From positions 4,588,001 to 4,652,000 of the forward strand of contig NZ_JQMO01000003.1 of assembly GCF_000744785.1 (NCBI RefSeq): DNA of 64,000 nucleotides, in the 5' to 3' direction. The notes under the pieces were generated by a model. It ran no database searches, was not told the origin of the DNA, and worked only from the letters and a program-made list of their open reading frames with translations. Numbering within the stretch: position 1 is the stretch's first letter; each line of letters starts with the position of its first letter. Positions 25,698 through 35,612 of this stretch are shown one piece after another. A program made the position numbers and the translations under genes. This DNA is from Kitasatospora azatica KCTC 9699 (lineage in GTDB: Bacteria; Actinomycetota; Actinomycetes; Streptomycetales; Streptomycetaceae).

Positions 25698-26744
25698 GTG
25701 AGCAACTCCACTCCTCCCGGCTGGTACCCGGACCCCGCGACGCCCGCGCACGAGCGCTTCTGGGACGGGCGCGACTGGACGACCCGCACCCGGCCGCTCG
25801 GGCCGGTGCAGCCGGTCGCGGTCCCGGTCTCCGACGCCTCGCCCGCGTACGGGCACCCGGCGGTGCCGGAGCCGGTGGAGTCGCTGGGGTACGGGTTTCC
25901 GCCGGCCGCCCCGGTACCGGTACCGGCATCGGCGCCCGCACCCCTGTACGGGTACCAGCCGGCGCCGGGGTACTTCCCGCCGCCACCGGCCCGCAAGCGC
26001 ACCGGGCTGATCGTCGGGATCCTGGCGGGTGCGCTGGTGCTGGTGGTGCTGACGGCCGGGGTCTGCATCGCGGTGCTCAAGGGCTCGGCCCGCCCCGCGC
26101 CGAGCGCCGCCCGGCCGGTGCCGCTCGCCCCTGCGCCCTCGCCCCGGGCGAGTGGCCCGGGCTCCCCGTCGTCCCCGTCGTCCCCGTCCGCTCCGCGCTC
26201 CCCTTCCAGGCCCGCGACCCCGCCGGGCTCGGCCGCTCCGGTCGCCCCGGACGGCGCCTCGGTGCTGGACGCCGCCCATGGCTGGACCGTCCCGCTGCCG
26301 GCCGGCTGGACCTCCGAGGCGCACGACGCGGCCACCTCGGTGCTGCTGGCCACCGGCCCCTACGACTGCCCCACCCCCGGCGGCTGCGTACGCGGCAACT
26401 TCTCCATCGACACCGCCACCACCGCCGGCACCGACGCCCAGACGGTGGCCCGCCAGGCCATGGACTCCTACGCCCCGCAGCTCTTCGGCCCGCTCGCCGC
26501 GCACCAGGAGCTGACCAGTGGCCCGCTCACCGTGGCCGGCCTGCCCGGCTACGCCGTCCGCTGGCACGTGGTGCCGCAGCAGGCCGCCCAGGGCTTCCTG
26601 CTGCTGATCGCCCTCCCGGCCCCCGGCGGTGGCTTCACCACCCTGGTCGGCTCGGTGGACGACGACCCGAAGGCCCCGCTGCCCGCCGTGCTCGACCAGA
26701 TCGCCACCGGACTGCGCTCCGCCACCCCCGCCAACGCGGCCTGA
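25698..26744 (+). CDS. DUF2510 membrane-anchored protein
   Basis: 348 residues. The N-terminus is a DUF2510 WW-like module (PPGWYPDPATPAHERFWDG then RDWT). A Pro/Ala-rich cytosolic segment of about 80 residues and one transmembrane helix (GLIVGILAGALVLVVLTAGV) follow, then a Pro/Ser-rich linker and an extracellular ~170-residue domain starting at DAAHGWTVPLPAGW. This is a typical actinobacterial type-II topology; function unknown. GTG 25698 is chosen because the DUF2510 module begins there; the frame is open much further upstream but antisense to the epimerase. Confidence 0.83.
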   Translation: MSNSTPPGWYPDPATPAHERFWDGRDWTTRTRPLGPVQPVAVPVSDASPAYGHPAVPEPVESLGYGFPPAAPVPVPASAPAPLYGYQPAPGYFPPPPARKRTGLIVGILAGALVLVVLTAGVCIAVLKGSARPAPSAARPVPLAPAPSPRASGPGSPSSPSSPSAPRSPSRPATPPGSAAPVAPDGASVLDAAHGWTVPLPAGWTSEAHDAATSVLLATGPYDCPTPGGCVRGNFSIDTATTAGTDAQTVARQAMDSYAPQLFGPLAAHQELTSGPLTVAGLPGYAVRWHVVPQQAAQGFLLLIALPAPGGGFTTLVGSVDDDPKAPLPAVLDQIATGLRSATPANAA

Positions 26745-26765
26745 GCGAGTGGACCCTCTGATCGC

Positions 26766-27281
26766 TCAATCCCCGTACAGCTCCCACAACTTGGGGAAGC
26801 GCTTCGCCATCACGGCGGGGTCCGAGAAGTCGAACGGGGAGCCCTCCGGCTGTCGCGGCTGATTGTTCCCCAGATCCGGCAGCGGCATCCCGGTGAGCTG
26901 CTCGTGCGCCTCGTCCGCCGCGTACCCGAACTCCTCCGCGTCCCCGTCCTCCTCCTCGTCGAAGTCGGGCACCAGCTCCGCCAGGTCGTCCGGATGGTGC
27001 ACCGCCCCCTCGAAGACCTCCCGCCCCTGCGCGATCAGCCAACACCGGAAGAAGTCGAACGAGTCCTCCGAGGCCCCGCCCAACATCAGCTGAGCCGCCC
27101 CCCACAGCTCCCTGGTGTACGCCCGCTGGAACCGCGCCTCGAACAACCGCGCGAAGTCGATCACCTCGTCCGGCGTCAACTGCGCAAGCCGCTCCACCAA
27201 CAAGTCGGCCTGGTCCTCCGGATCCCCCTCGGCGGCGTCCCGGGTCTCGTCGATGATCTGCCAGAAGTCGGTCTCGTACAT
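26766..27281 (-). CDS. DUF4240 domain protein
   Basis: 171 residues, acidic and without membrane segments. MYETDFWQIIDETRDAAEGD and LARLFEARFQRAYTRELWGA-type helices, then FFRCWLIAQGREVFEGAVHH, identify the DUF4240 family. These are small cytosolic proteins of unknown function, often linked to contact-dependent or WGR-type loci. ATG 27281 has GGAG five bases upstream; the preceding GTG 27284 is less likely. It is convergent with the DUF2510 gene (21-base gap). Confidence 0.83.
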   Translation of the reverse strand: MYETDFWQIIDETRDAAEGDPEDQADLLVERLAQLTPDEVIDFARLFEARFQRAYTRELWGAAQLMLGGASEDSFDFFRCWLIAQGREVFEGAVHHPDDLAELVPDFDEEEDGDAEEFGYAADEAHEQLTGMPLPDLGNNQPRQPEGSPFDFSDPAVMAKRFPKLWELYGD

Positions 27282-27384
27282 CACCGCTCCAGCATCCTCG
27301 CTCCACGGCGCGACTGCATAACATCCGCGCCCGCGCCACTCCCCATGCGCCCCCGATTCGGGTGAACGGGGCAGGGAAAGACAC

Positions 27385-27420
27385 CGCTGGCCGGCACCCC
27401 CGAGGGGATGCCGGCCAGCG
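27385..27420 (-). terminator. terminator after sucB
   Basis: CGCTGGCCGGCA (27385-27396) pairs with TGCCGGCCAGCG (27409-27420). The inner CCCC/GGGG can extend the stem. It lies 15 bases past the sucB stop on the minus strand. Confidence 0.8.
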
Positions 27421-27434
27421 TGCGTGTCCGGACC

Positions 27435-29183
27435 TTACAGGCCGAGCTCGACCTCGAACTCGCCGCTCTCCAGGATCTCCTTGACGGCGACCAGGTAGCG
27501 GGCGGCGTCGGCGCCGTCCACCAGGCGGTGGTCGTAGGAGAGGGAGAGGTAGGTCATGTCGCGGACGCCGATGACGGTGCCCTCGGGGGTCTCGATGACC
27601 ACCGGGCGCTTGACCGTGGCGCCGATGCCCAGGATGGCGGCCTGGTTCGGCGGCACGATGACGGTGTCGAAGAGCGCGCCGCGCGAGCCGGTGTTGCTGA
27701 TGGTGAAGGTGGCGCCGGACAGCTCGTCCGGGGTGATCTTGTTGCCGCGCACCTTGGTGGCCAGCTCGGCGGTCTTCTTGGAGATGCCGGCCAGGTTGAG
27801 GTCGCCCGCACCCTTGATGACCGGGGTCATCAGGCCCTTCTCGGAGTCCACCGCGATACCGATGTTCTCGGTGTCGAAGTAGGTGATGGTGCCCTCGGCG
27901 TCGTTGATCCGGGCGTTGACCACCGGGTGGCTCTTCAGCGCCTGGGCGGCGGCCTTGACGAAGAACGGCATCGGGGACAGCTTCACGCCCTCGCGGGCGA
28001 GGAAGGCGTCCTTGGCCTTGCCGCGCAGCTTCATGATCTTGGTGACGTCCACCTCGACCACGCTGGTCAGCTGGGCCTGCTCGTGCAGGGCCTTCATCAT
28101 GTTGTCGCCGATGACCTTGCGCATCCGGGTCATCTTGACCGTCTGACCGCGCAGCGGGGACGGCGCGGCGGCAGCGGCCTTCGGCGCGGCAGCGGCGGCG
28201 GCCGGGGCGGCCGGAGCAGCGGCGGCGGCCTTCGCGGCCTCGGCGGCGGCGAGCACGTCCTGCTTGCGGATCCGACCGCCGACGCCGGTGCCGGTGACGG
28301 CGGAGAGCGCGATGCCCTGCTCGGCGGCGAGCTTGCGGACCAGCGGGGTGACGTAGGCGTCACCGGCGTCGGCGACCGGAGCCGGGGCGACCGGGGCGGC
28401 CGGAGCAACCGGAGCGGCCACGGGCGCCGGGGCGGCGACCGGAGCCGGAGCGGCCACCGGGGCCGGGGCGACCGGGGCGGCCACCGGGGCCGGAGCCTCG
28501 ACGACCGGGGCCGGCGCGGCCACGGGGGCCGGAGCAGCGACCGGAGCCGGAGCAGGAGCAGCAGCGACCGCACCCGCCGCACCGATCAGCGCGAGCTGCG
28601 CGCCGACCTCGGCGGTCTCGTCCTCGCCGACCAGGATCTTCACCACGACACCGGCGACCGGCGACGGGATCTCGGTGTCGACCTTGTCGGTGGAGACCTC
28701 GAGCAGCGGCTCGTCGACCTCGACGGTGTCACCCTCGGCCTTGAGCCAGCGGGTCACGGTGCCCTCGGAGACCGACTCGCCGAGCGCGGGCAGCAGTACC
28801 GGGGTGGCGTCGCCGGCCGGAGCAACCGGGGCGGCGGCAGCCGGGGCCGGAGCAGCCGGCGCCTCGACGACCGGGGCCGGCGCGGCCACGGGAGCCGGAG
28901 CAGCGACCTCGGCCACCGGAGCGGCCGCGGCCACCGGTGCACCCGAGCCGTCGTCGATGATCGCCAGCTCGGCGCCCACCTCGACGGTCTCGTCCTCGGC
29001 GACCTTGATCGCCGCGAGGATGCCGGAGACCGGCGCCGGGATCTCGGTGTCGACCTTGTCGGTCGACACCTCGAGCAGCGGCTCGTCGGCCTCCACTCGC
29101 TCACCCTCGGCCTTCAGCCAGCGGGTGACAGTACCTTCGGACACGCTCTCGCCCAGCGCGGGCAGCGTTACTGAGACCGCCAT
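27435..29183 (-). CDS. sucB: dihydrolipoamide acyltransferase (2-oxoacid dehydrogenase E2)
   Basis: 582 residues. Two lipoyl domains (about 3-77 and 129-202) carry DKVDTEIP with lipoylated lysines K43 and K167. Long Ala/Pro linkers follow, then a peripheral-subunit-binding domain at 277-313 ([15 protein letters not shown]) and the catalytic core ending with [15 protein letters not shown] (H552, D556). It is named sucB by convention. In actinobacteria this E2 is known to serve pyruvate and 2-oxoglutarate dehydrogenases together, so acetyltransferase activity is possible. ATG 29183 is used. It is preceded by lpd with 65 bases between, which makes an E3-E2 operon. Confidence 0.95.
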   Translation of the reverse strand: MAVSVTLPALGESVSEGTVTRWLKAEGERVEADEPLLEVSTDKVDTEIPAPVSGILAAIKVAEDETVEVGAELAIIDDGSGAPVAAAAPVAEVAAPAPVAAPAPVVEAPAAPAPAAAAPVAPAGDATPVLLPALGESVSEGTVTRWLKAEGDTVEVDEPLLEVSTDKVDTEIPSPVAGVVVKILVGEDETAEVGAQLALIGAAGAVAAAPAPAPVAAPAPVAAPAPVVEAPAPVAAPVAPAPVAAPAPVAAPAPVAAPVAPAAPVAPAPVADAGDAYVTPLVRKLAAEQGIALSAVTGTGVGGRIRKQDVLAAAEAAKAAAAAPAAPAAAAAAPKAAAAAPSPLRGQTVKMTRMRKVIGDNMMKALHEQAQLTSVVEVDVTKIMKLRGKAKDAFLAREGVKLSPMPFFVKAAAQALKSHPVVNARINDAEGTITYFDTENIGIAVDSEKGLMTPVIKGAGDLNLAGISKKTAELATKVRGNKITPDELSGATFTISNTGSRGALFDTVIVPPNQAAILGIGATVKRPVVIETPEGTVIGVRDMTYLSLSYDHRLVDGADAARYLVAVKEILESGEFEVELGL

Positions 29184-29248
29184 GGTTTCAGCGACTCCTA
29201 TCAAGTCTTGCGTTCAGGACGTGGGAAAGGGGAGTGGGGCGAGCGCGA

Positions 29249-30637
29249 TCAGTCGTGCGCGTGCAGCGGCTTGCCGGCCAGCGCGAGGTGCGCCTCGCCG
29301 AGCGCCTCGGACTGCGTCGGGTGCGCGTGGATGAGCTGCGCGACCTCGGCCGGCAGCGCCTCCCAGTTGTAGATGAGCTGGGCTTCGCCGACCTGCTCAC
29401 CCATGCGGGCGCCGACCATGTGGACGCCGACCACAGCACCGTCCTTGACCTGGACGAGCTTGATCTCGCCGGCGGTCTTGAGGATCTTGCTCTTGCCGTT
29501 GCCGGCCAGGTTGTACTTGAGCGTGACGACCTTCTCCTTGCCGTACAGCTCCACGGCCTTGGCCTCGGAGATGCCGACCGAGGCGACCTCGGGGTTGGAG
29601 TAGGTCACCCGCGGCACGCCGTCGTAGTCGATCGGCACGGCCTTCAGGCCGGCCAGCCGCTCGGCGACCAGGATGCCCTCGGCGAAGCCGACGTGGGCCA
29701 GCTGCAGGGTGGGGGCGAGGTCACCGACGGCCGAGATGGTGGGCACGTTGGTGCGCATGTACTCGTCGACCAGGACGTAGCCGCGGTCCATCGCGACCCC
29801 GACCTCCTCGTAGCCCAGGCCCTGCGAGACCGGGCCGCGGCCGATCGCGACCAGCAGCAGGTCGGCGTCGATCTGCTTGCCGTTCTCGGTGGAGACCCGG
29901 ACACCGGTCTCGGTGTACTCCACGCCCGAGAAGCGGGCCTTGAGCTCGAACTTGATGCCACGCTTGCGGAAGGCACGCTCCAGCAGCTTGGAGGAGTTCT
30001 CGTCCTCCAGCGGAACCAGGTGCGGCAGCGCCTCGACGATGGTGACGTCGACGCCGAAGGACTTCCAGACGGAGGCGAACTCGACACCGATCACGCCGCC
30101 GCCGAGGATGACGGCCGACTGCGGGATCCGGTCGAGCTTGAGGGCGTGGTCGGAGGAGATGACCCGGTCGCCGTCGATGGTCAGGCCCGGCAGCGACTTC
30201 GGCACGGAGCCGGTCGCCAGCACGATGTGGCGGCCCTCGACGCGCTGGCCGTTGACGTCCACCGAGGTGCCCGAGGAGAGCCGGCCCTCGCCCTGGATGA
30301 AGACGACCTTGCGCGAGGCGACCAGGCCCTGCAGGCCCTTGTACAGGCCGGCGATCACGTCGTCCTTGTACTTGTGGACGCCGTTGATGTCGATGCCCTG
30401 GAAGGTCGCCAGCACACCGAACTCGGCGGCTTCCTTGGTCTCGTCGGCGATCTCGGCGGCGTGCAGCAGCGCCTTGGTGGGGATGCAACCCCGGTGCAGG
30501 CAGGTACCGCCCAGCTCGCCCTTCTCGATCAGGGCCACGCTCAGGCCCAGCTGAGCGGCGCGGAGCGCCGCGGCGTAGCCGCCGCTTCCGCCTCCGAGAA
30601 TGACTACGTCGAAAACGGTGCTGGCGTCGTTCGCCAC
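29249..30637 (-). CDS. lpd: dihydrolipoyl dehydrogenase (E3)
   Basis: 462 residues, the standard length. FAD-binding VILGGGSGGYAAALRAAQLG, the redox disulfide GGTCLHRGCIPTKALLH (C46, C51), the NAD site ILGGGVIGVEFASVW and the interface HAHPTQSEALGE (H439, E444) are all intact. It reoxidises dihydrolipoamide on E2 proteins and passes electrons to NAD. GTG 30637 is chosen by family length. It is upstream of and probably co-transcribed with sucB. Confidence 0.97.
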   Translation of the reverse strand: MANDASTVFDVVILGGGSGGYAAALRAAQLGLSVALIEKGELGGTCLHRGCIPTKALLHAAEIADETKEAAEFGVLATFQGIDINGVHKYKDDVIAGLYKGLQGLVASRKVVFIQGEGRLSSGTSVDVNGQRVEGRHIVLATGSVPKSLPGLTIDGDRVISSDHALKLDRIPQSAVILGGGVIGVEFASVWKSFGVDVTIVEALPHLVPLEDENSSKLLERAFRKRGIKFELKARFSGVEYTETGVRVSTENGKQIDADLLLVAIGRGPVSQGLGYEEVGVAMDRGYVLVDEYMRTNVPTISAVGDLAPTLQLAHVGFAEGILVAERLAGLKAVPIDYDGVPRVTYSNPEVASVGISEAKAVELYGKEKVVTLKYNLAGNGKSKILKTAGEIKLVQVKDGAVVGVHMVGARMGEQVGEAQLIYNWEALPAEVAQLIHAHPTQSEALGEAHLALAGKPLHAHD

Positions 30638-31005
30638 GTCACGTCCTCCATGCAATGGGTGTGGATCGTCCGGGCCCGTTCTGGTCCGCCAGTCTGGTTG
30701 TCCAGCTGTCGGGATGCCCTTGTGAGGCGCCCAGTCGTGCCGGAAATACATCTTCGCACTTGTTCACCGCAGCTGAAGGCCGGGTCCACCCTGTGGGGGG
30801 TCGGGCGACCCGTGGGCGGGGCTTGGTCGACCCTCCAAAGGCCCTGTCTGTGCAGGTCAGAGGCCGTGGTGGCGCGTTGTTCGGCCGGTCTGCGCCGATC
30901 GACGCCGGCGTTGATTCCACTTTGTGGAACAAAGTTTCGCCGGAGGCGAACATGCAGGTGAGTGGCGTCCCGCGCTACCGATGGGTAACCCGGTGTGAAA
31001 GTCAA
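30638..31005. other. intergenic region upstream of lpd
   Basis: About 370 bases without a supported gene. It must contain the lpd promoter. Short frames exist on both strands but have poor codon bias and no recognisable protein. No riboswitch-like structure was noticed. Confidence 0.4.
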
Positions 31006-31035
31006 CAGGGCCCGGTGCCGAAACACCGGGCCCTG
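31006..31035 (-). terminator. terminator after pepA
   Basis: CAGGGCCCGGTG (31006-31017) and CACCGGGCCCTG (31024-31035) form a 12-bp perfect stem around CCGAAA, 70 bases past the pepA stop. Confidence 0.8.
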
Positions 31036-31038
31036 TCG

Positions 31039-31095
31039 GTCGAGCAGCGTGGAGCCAGTTGAGCAGGGTGGAACCAGTCGAGCAGGGTGGAGCAG
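31039..31095. repeat. three 19-bp tandem units
   Basis: Copies at 31039, 31058 and 31077 follow GTCGAGCAGGGTGGAGCCA with one to three differences. They are placed between the pepA stop and its terminator, in the transcribed 3' region. Confidence 0.75.
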
Positions 31096-31104
31096 AGCGG
31101 GTGA

Positions 31105-32598
<1,494 letters not shown>

Positions 32599-32738
32599 GT
32601 AAATGCGTCCTGTTCTTTCGCGGTCCACGGCCGGATGTGCGGCATGGCTACAGCCCCAGCATGCTCCGCCGTGACGGCGCAGGGCTACGGTGCTCCCCGC
32701 ATGGTAGTCCGCATAGTGGGATGGTGTGTCCCCTGGGA

Positions 32739-33485
32739 TCAGGCCCAGAGCGCCAGGCACACCAGGGCACCGGTGGCCGACGTCTCCACCAGGGCGCCGA
32801 GCACGTCACCGGTGATCCCGTCGAACCGCTGCACGCACCGGCGCAGCAGCAGCGCCGCGGCGAGCTGACCGAGGACCAGGGCGAGTGCGTAGCGCGGATG
32901 AAGGACGGTCAGGAGCAGTGCCCCGAGGGCGGTGACGGCGAGCGCCTGCGCCGGGGCGACGGTGGCGGCCACCATCGCGCCCAGCCCACCGGGACGCGCG
33001 GGCGGCACCGAGCGCAGGCAGCCCCAGCCGAGCGCGCACCGACCGGCCACCGCGGCGGTCAGCACGGCGAGCGCGCCGCGCGCGGGGGAGTGGGCGAACT
33101 GACCCGCCAGGCAGGCCACCTGAGCGAACAGCACGAGAACCAGCGTCAGCACGCCGAACGGCCCGATGTCGGACTGCTTCATGATGCGCAGCGCGTCCTC
33201 GGCGGGCTTGCCGCTGCCCAGGCCGTCGGCCACGTCGGCCAGCCCGTCCAGGTGCAGGCCCCGGGTGAGCACCGCCAGTGCGGCGACGGCGGCCACCGCG
33301 CCGAGCAGCGCCGAGCCGCGCCAGGCGAGCAGCGCGCCGAGCCCGCCGGCCAGTGCGCCGAGCACCGCGCCGACCAGCGGCGCGGCGAGCATCGCGCGCC
33401 CGGCCGAGGGACGGTCCCAGCGCTCCACCCGTACCGGCAGCACCGACAGGGTGCCGAAGGCGAACCGCAGGCCGTGAGCCTTCAG
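32739..33485 (-). CDS. cobS: adenosylcobinamide-GDP ribazoletransferase
   Basis: About 248 residues, polytopic. It joins alpha-ribazole to adenosylcobinamide-GDP in the membrane. HGLRFAFGTLSVLPV at the N-terminus, RGLHLDGLADVADGLGSG (the metal-binding signature) and RIMKQSDIGPFGV are conserved. The frame has no ATG, GTG or TTG before 33443, which would cut into the conserved FAFGTLSVLPV. CTG at 33485 overlaps the cobT stop as CTGA and gives the expected N-terminus, so a CTG start is proposed. Last gene of cobU-cobT-cobS. Confidence 0.9.
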   Translation of the reverse strand: MKAHGLRFAFGTLSVLPVRVERWDRPSAGRAMLAAPLVGAVLGALAGGLGALLAWRGSALLGAVAAVAALAVLTRGLHLDGLADVADGLGSGKPAEDALRIMKQSDIGPFGVLTLVLVLFAQVACLAGQFAHSPARGALAVLTAAVAGRCALGWGCLRSVPPARPGGLGAMVAATVAPAQALAVTALGALLLTVLHPRYALALVLGQLAAALLLRRCVQRFDGITGDVLGALVETSATGALVCLALWA

Positions 33486-34597
33486 AGCTGGCCCAGCAGT
33501 TCGGCCGCCGTCGGCAGCTTCGCCGGCTCGCGGGGCGCGGCCGGGGCGGACGGGACGAACGCCTCCTCGGCCAGCGCGTCCGAGGCGGCCTGCAGCAGCG
33601 GCAGCGCCAGCAGCGCGCCGACACCCTCGCCCATGGTGATCTTCTGGTCGTGCAGCGGGGTCAGGGTCAGCCGGTCGTAGGCCTTGGCCAGCGCGGGCTC
33701 ACCGGTCAGCGAACCGGCCCGCCACCACTCGGGCGCGCGGAACGAGATCCGCTGCGCCACCAGCGCACAGGCGGCCGAGACCACGCCGTCCAGCACCACC
33801 GGCAGGCGGCGCACCGCGGCCTGCAGCAGGAAGCCGGTGATCGCGGCGAAGTCGGCGCCGCCGGTGGCCGCGAGCAGCGCCAGCTGGTCGCCGAGCACCG
33901 GACGGGCCCGGCGCAGCGAGTCGCGGACGGCGGCGCACTTGACCATCCACACCTTGTCGTCGATGCCCGAGCCGCGCCCGCAGACCGCGGCCGCGTCGGT
34001 CCCGCAGAGCGCGCCGATCAGCACCGCGGCAACCGTGGTCGAGCCGACCCCGAGGTCGCCCAGGACCACCAGGTCGGTGCCGAGCTCGGCCTCCTCGTCG
34101 GCGATCGCCATGCCGATCGCGAAGGCCTGCGCGGCCTCGGCCGCACTGACCGCGTTCTCCAGGTCGATCCGGCCGGAGCCGCGGCGCACCCGCTGCCGGG
34201 TGACCTCCTCGGGGAACTCCGCCTCGGGGGCGTCGACCGCCAGGTCCACCACCCGCACCTCGGCGCCGAACCGGCGGGCCAGCTTGGCCACCGGAGCGCT
34301 GCCGTCCAGCACCGCGTGCACCCGGCGGGCGGTGCCGCCCTCGGCGGGGAGCTTGGAGACGCCGAGCGAGGCGATGCCGTGGTCGCCGGCGAAGAGCAGC
34401 ACCTTGGGCGCGGTGATCGCCCGGACCGGGGTGGCCCCCTGGACCGAGGCCAGCCAGTTGCCCAGCTCCTCCAACTGCCCGAGGCCGCCGCGCGGCTGGT
34501 CCAGGGCGAGCCAGCGTTCCTCGGCCGCGCGCCGGGCGGCGTCGTCGGGGCGCTCGACGAGCGAGGCGAAGGTATCGAGATCCACGGTGGTGTCCAT
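33482..34597 (-). CDS. cobT: nicotinate-nucleotide-dimethylbenzimidazole phosphoribosyltransferase
   Basis: 371 residues. It forms alpha-ribazole phosphate from dimethylbenzimidazole and nicotinate mononucleotide. KVLLFAGDHGIASLGVSKLP, LGVGSTTVAAVL, GADFAAITGFLLQAA and the catalytic-Glu region ITMGEGVGALLALPLL are in the usual order. ATG 34597 is used. The stop overlaps the proposed CTG start of cobS by four bases, and cobU lies 25 bases upstream, so the three genes form one transcript. Confidence 0.95.
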   Translation of the reverse strand: MDTTVDLDTFASLVERPDDAARRAAEERWLALDQPRGGLGQLEELGNWLASVQGATPVRAITAPKVLLFAGDHGIASLGVSKLPAEGGTARRVHAVLDGSAPVAKLARRFGAEVRVVDLAVDAPEAEFPEEVTRQRVRRGSGRIDLENAVSAAEAAQAFAIGMAIADEEAELGTDLVVLGDLGVGSTTVAAVLIGALCGTDAAAVCGRGSGIDDKVWMVKCAAVRDSLRRARPVLGDQLALLAATGGADFAAITGFLLQAAVRRLPVVLDGVVSAACALVAQRISFRAPEWWRAGSLTGEPALAKAYDRLTLTPLHDQKITMGEGVGALLALPLLQAASDALAEEAFVPSAPAAPREPAKLPTAAELLGQL

Positions 34598-34622
34598 CGC
34601 GGGGAACCTTACCAATCGGGGG

Positions 34623-35255
34623 TCACGGTGTCCGTGGCACGGCGTCGTTCACCGGTACTGCGTCGTTCACCGGTACTGCGTCGTTCACCGGTACTGCGTC
34701 GGTCGGCGCCGCGTCCTTGATGGCCAGCACCTGACCGGCCACCACCAGCAGCACCCGGTCCGCGGCCTCGGCGACCGCCATGTTCAGTCGGCCCAGGGTG
34801 TCCCGGAACCGTCGACCGGCGGCGGTGGCCGGCACCACGCCCATCCCGACCTCGTTGCTGACCAGCACCACCTGACGGTGGGTCAGTCGGACCGCCTCGG
34901 CCAGCTCGGTGCAGCGCTTGGTCACGGCGGCCTCGGAGAAGCGGGCCCAGTTGCCGTCGTCCCAGGCGTTCGCCCGGTCCATCACCGCGGTCAGCCACAG
35001 GCCCAGGCAGTCGACCAGCACCGGCGCCGGGTCCTCGCGGTCGGCCAGGATCCGGTCCAGCTCGACCGTCTCGGCGGTGCGCCACCCGGCCGGGCGCCGT
35101 TCGCGGTGCAGCGCCACCCGCTGCGCCCACTCGACGTCCCCCTCCCGGGTGCCACCGGTGGCCACGTAGAGGACGTCGGGATGTGCGAGCAGCAGCTGTT
35201 CGGCCCGGGTGGACTTGCCGGACCGCGCGCCGCCGAGGATCAGGGTGCGTGCCAT
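34623..35255 (-). CDS. cobU: adenosylcobinamide kinase / guanylyltransferase
   Basis: 210 residues. P-loop LILGGARSGKS, LYVATGGTREGDVEWAQRV with the guanylylated-His region that follows (ALHRERRP), and VLVDCLGLWLTAVM are diagnostic. It phosphorylates adenosylcobinamide and transfers GMP to it, feeding cobS. The C-terminus carries an unusual tail of three six-residue units (AVPVND) encoded by 18-bp tandem repeats. ATG 35255 is used; ATG 35264 is possible. No cobalamin riboswitch was recognised upstream. Confidence 0.93.
   Translation of the reverse strand: MARTLILGGARSGKSTRAEQLLLAHPDVLYVATGGTREGDVEWAQRVALHRERRPAGWRTAETVELDRILADREDPAPVLVDCLGLWLTAVMDRANAWDDGNWARFSEAAVTKRCTELAEAVRLTHRQVVLVSNEVGMGVVPATAAGRRFRDTLGRLNMAVAEAADRVLLVVAGQVLAIKDAAPTDAVPVNDAVPVNDAVPVNDAVPRTP
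34644..34697. repeat. three 18-bp tandem repeats inside the cobU 3' end
   Basis: GTCGTTCACCGGTACTGC occurs three times exactly at 34644, 34662 and 34680, coding for repeated AVPVND in the CobU tail. The length keeps the reading frame, so copy number can vary without inactivating the enzyme. Confidence 0.95.
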
Positions 35256-35348
35256 ACGCTCCATCCTGGCTCACCCGGGTTGAGCGATGCTTACCAGGGT
35301 TGAGCGACGGCACGGCGGGCAGCCTGCCAGCCTAGGAGAGGAGTTCGC

Positions 35349-35549
35349 ATGGTGTGGACGTGGCGGTATGAGGCGGCCGACGGAACGGTGATCACGCCGG
35401 AGGGCGGGGTCGAGGAGTTCTCCAGCCAGGGTGACGCCGAGTCATGGATCGGCGAGGAGTGGAAGCGCCTGCTGGAGGAGGGCGTCGACAAGGTGGTGCT
35501 GCTCGAGGACGAGCAGGTGATCTACCCGATGAGCCTGCACGAGTCCTGA
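35349..35549 (+). CDS. small conserved hypothetical protein (66 aa)
   Basis: A 66-residue acidic protein, MVWTWRYEAADGTVITPEGG to the end, with WIGEEWKRLLEEGVDKVVLL in the second half. AGGAGAGGAG stands just upstream of ATG 35349, an excellent ribosome site. I recognise it as a widespread small actinobacterial protein without known role. It is divergent from cobU with 93 bases between, and convergent with the methyltransferase gene. Confidence 0.8.
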   Translation: MVWTWRYEAADGTVITPEGGVEEFSSQGDAESWIGEEWKRLLEEGVDKVVLLEDEQVIYPMSLHES

Positions 35550-35612
35550 GCCGGTCCGCACGCGGCCGGACACCGTCGTTGCTCGGACACCGTCGGTACC
35601 CGGACACCGTCG

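Noticed and set aside
35256-35348. Cobalamin riboswitch before cobU
   Set aside because: Only 93 bases are available and no B12-box-like sequence is visible.
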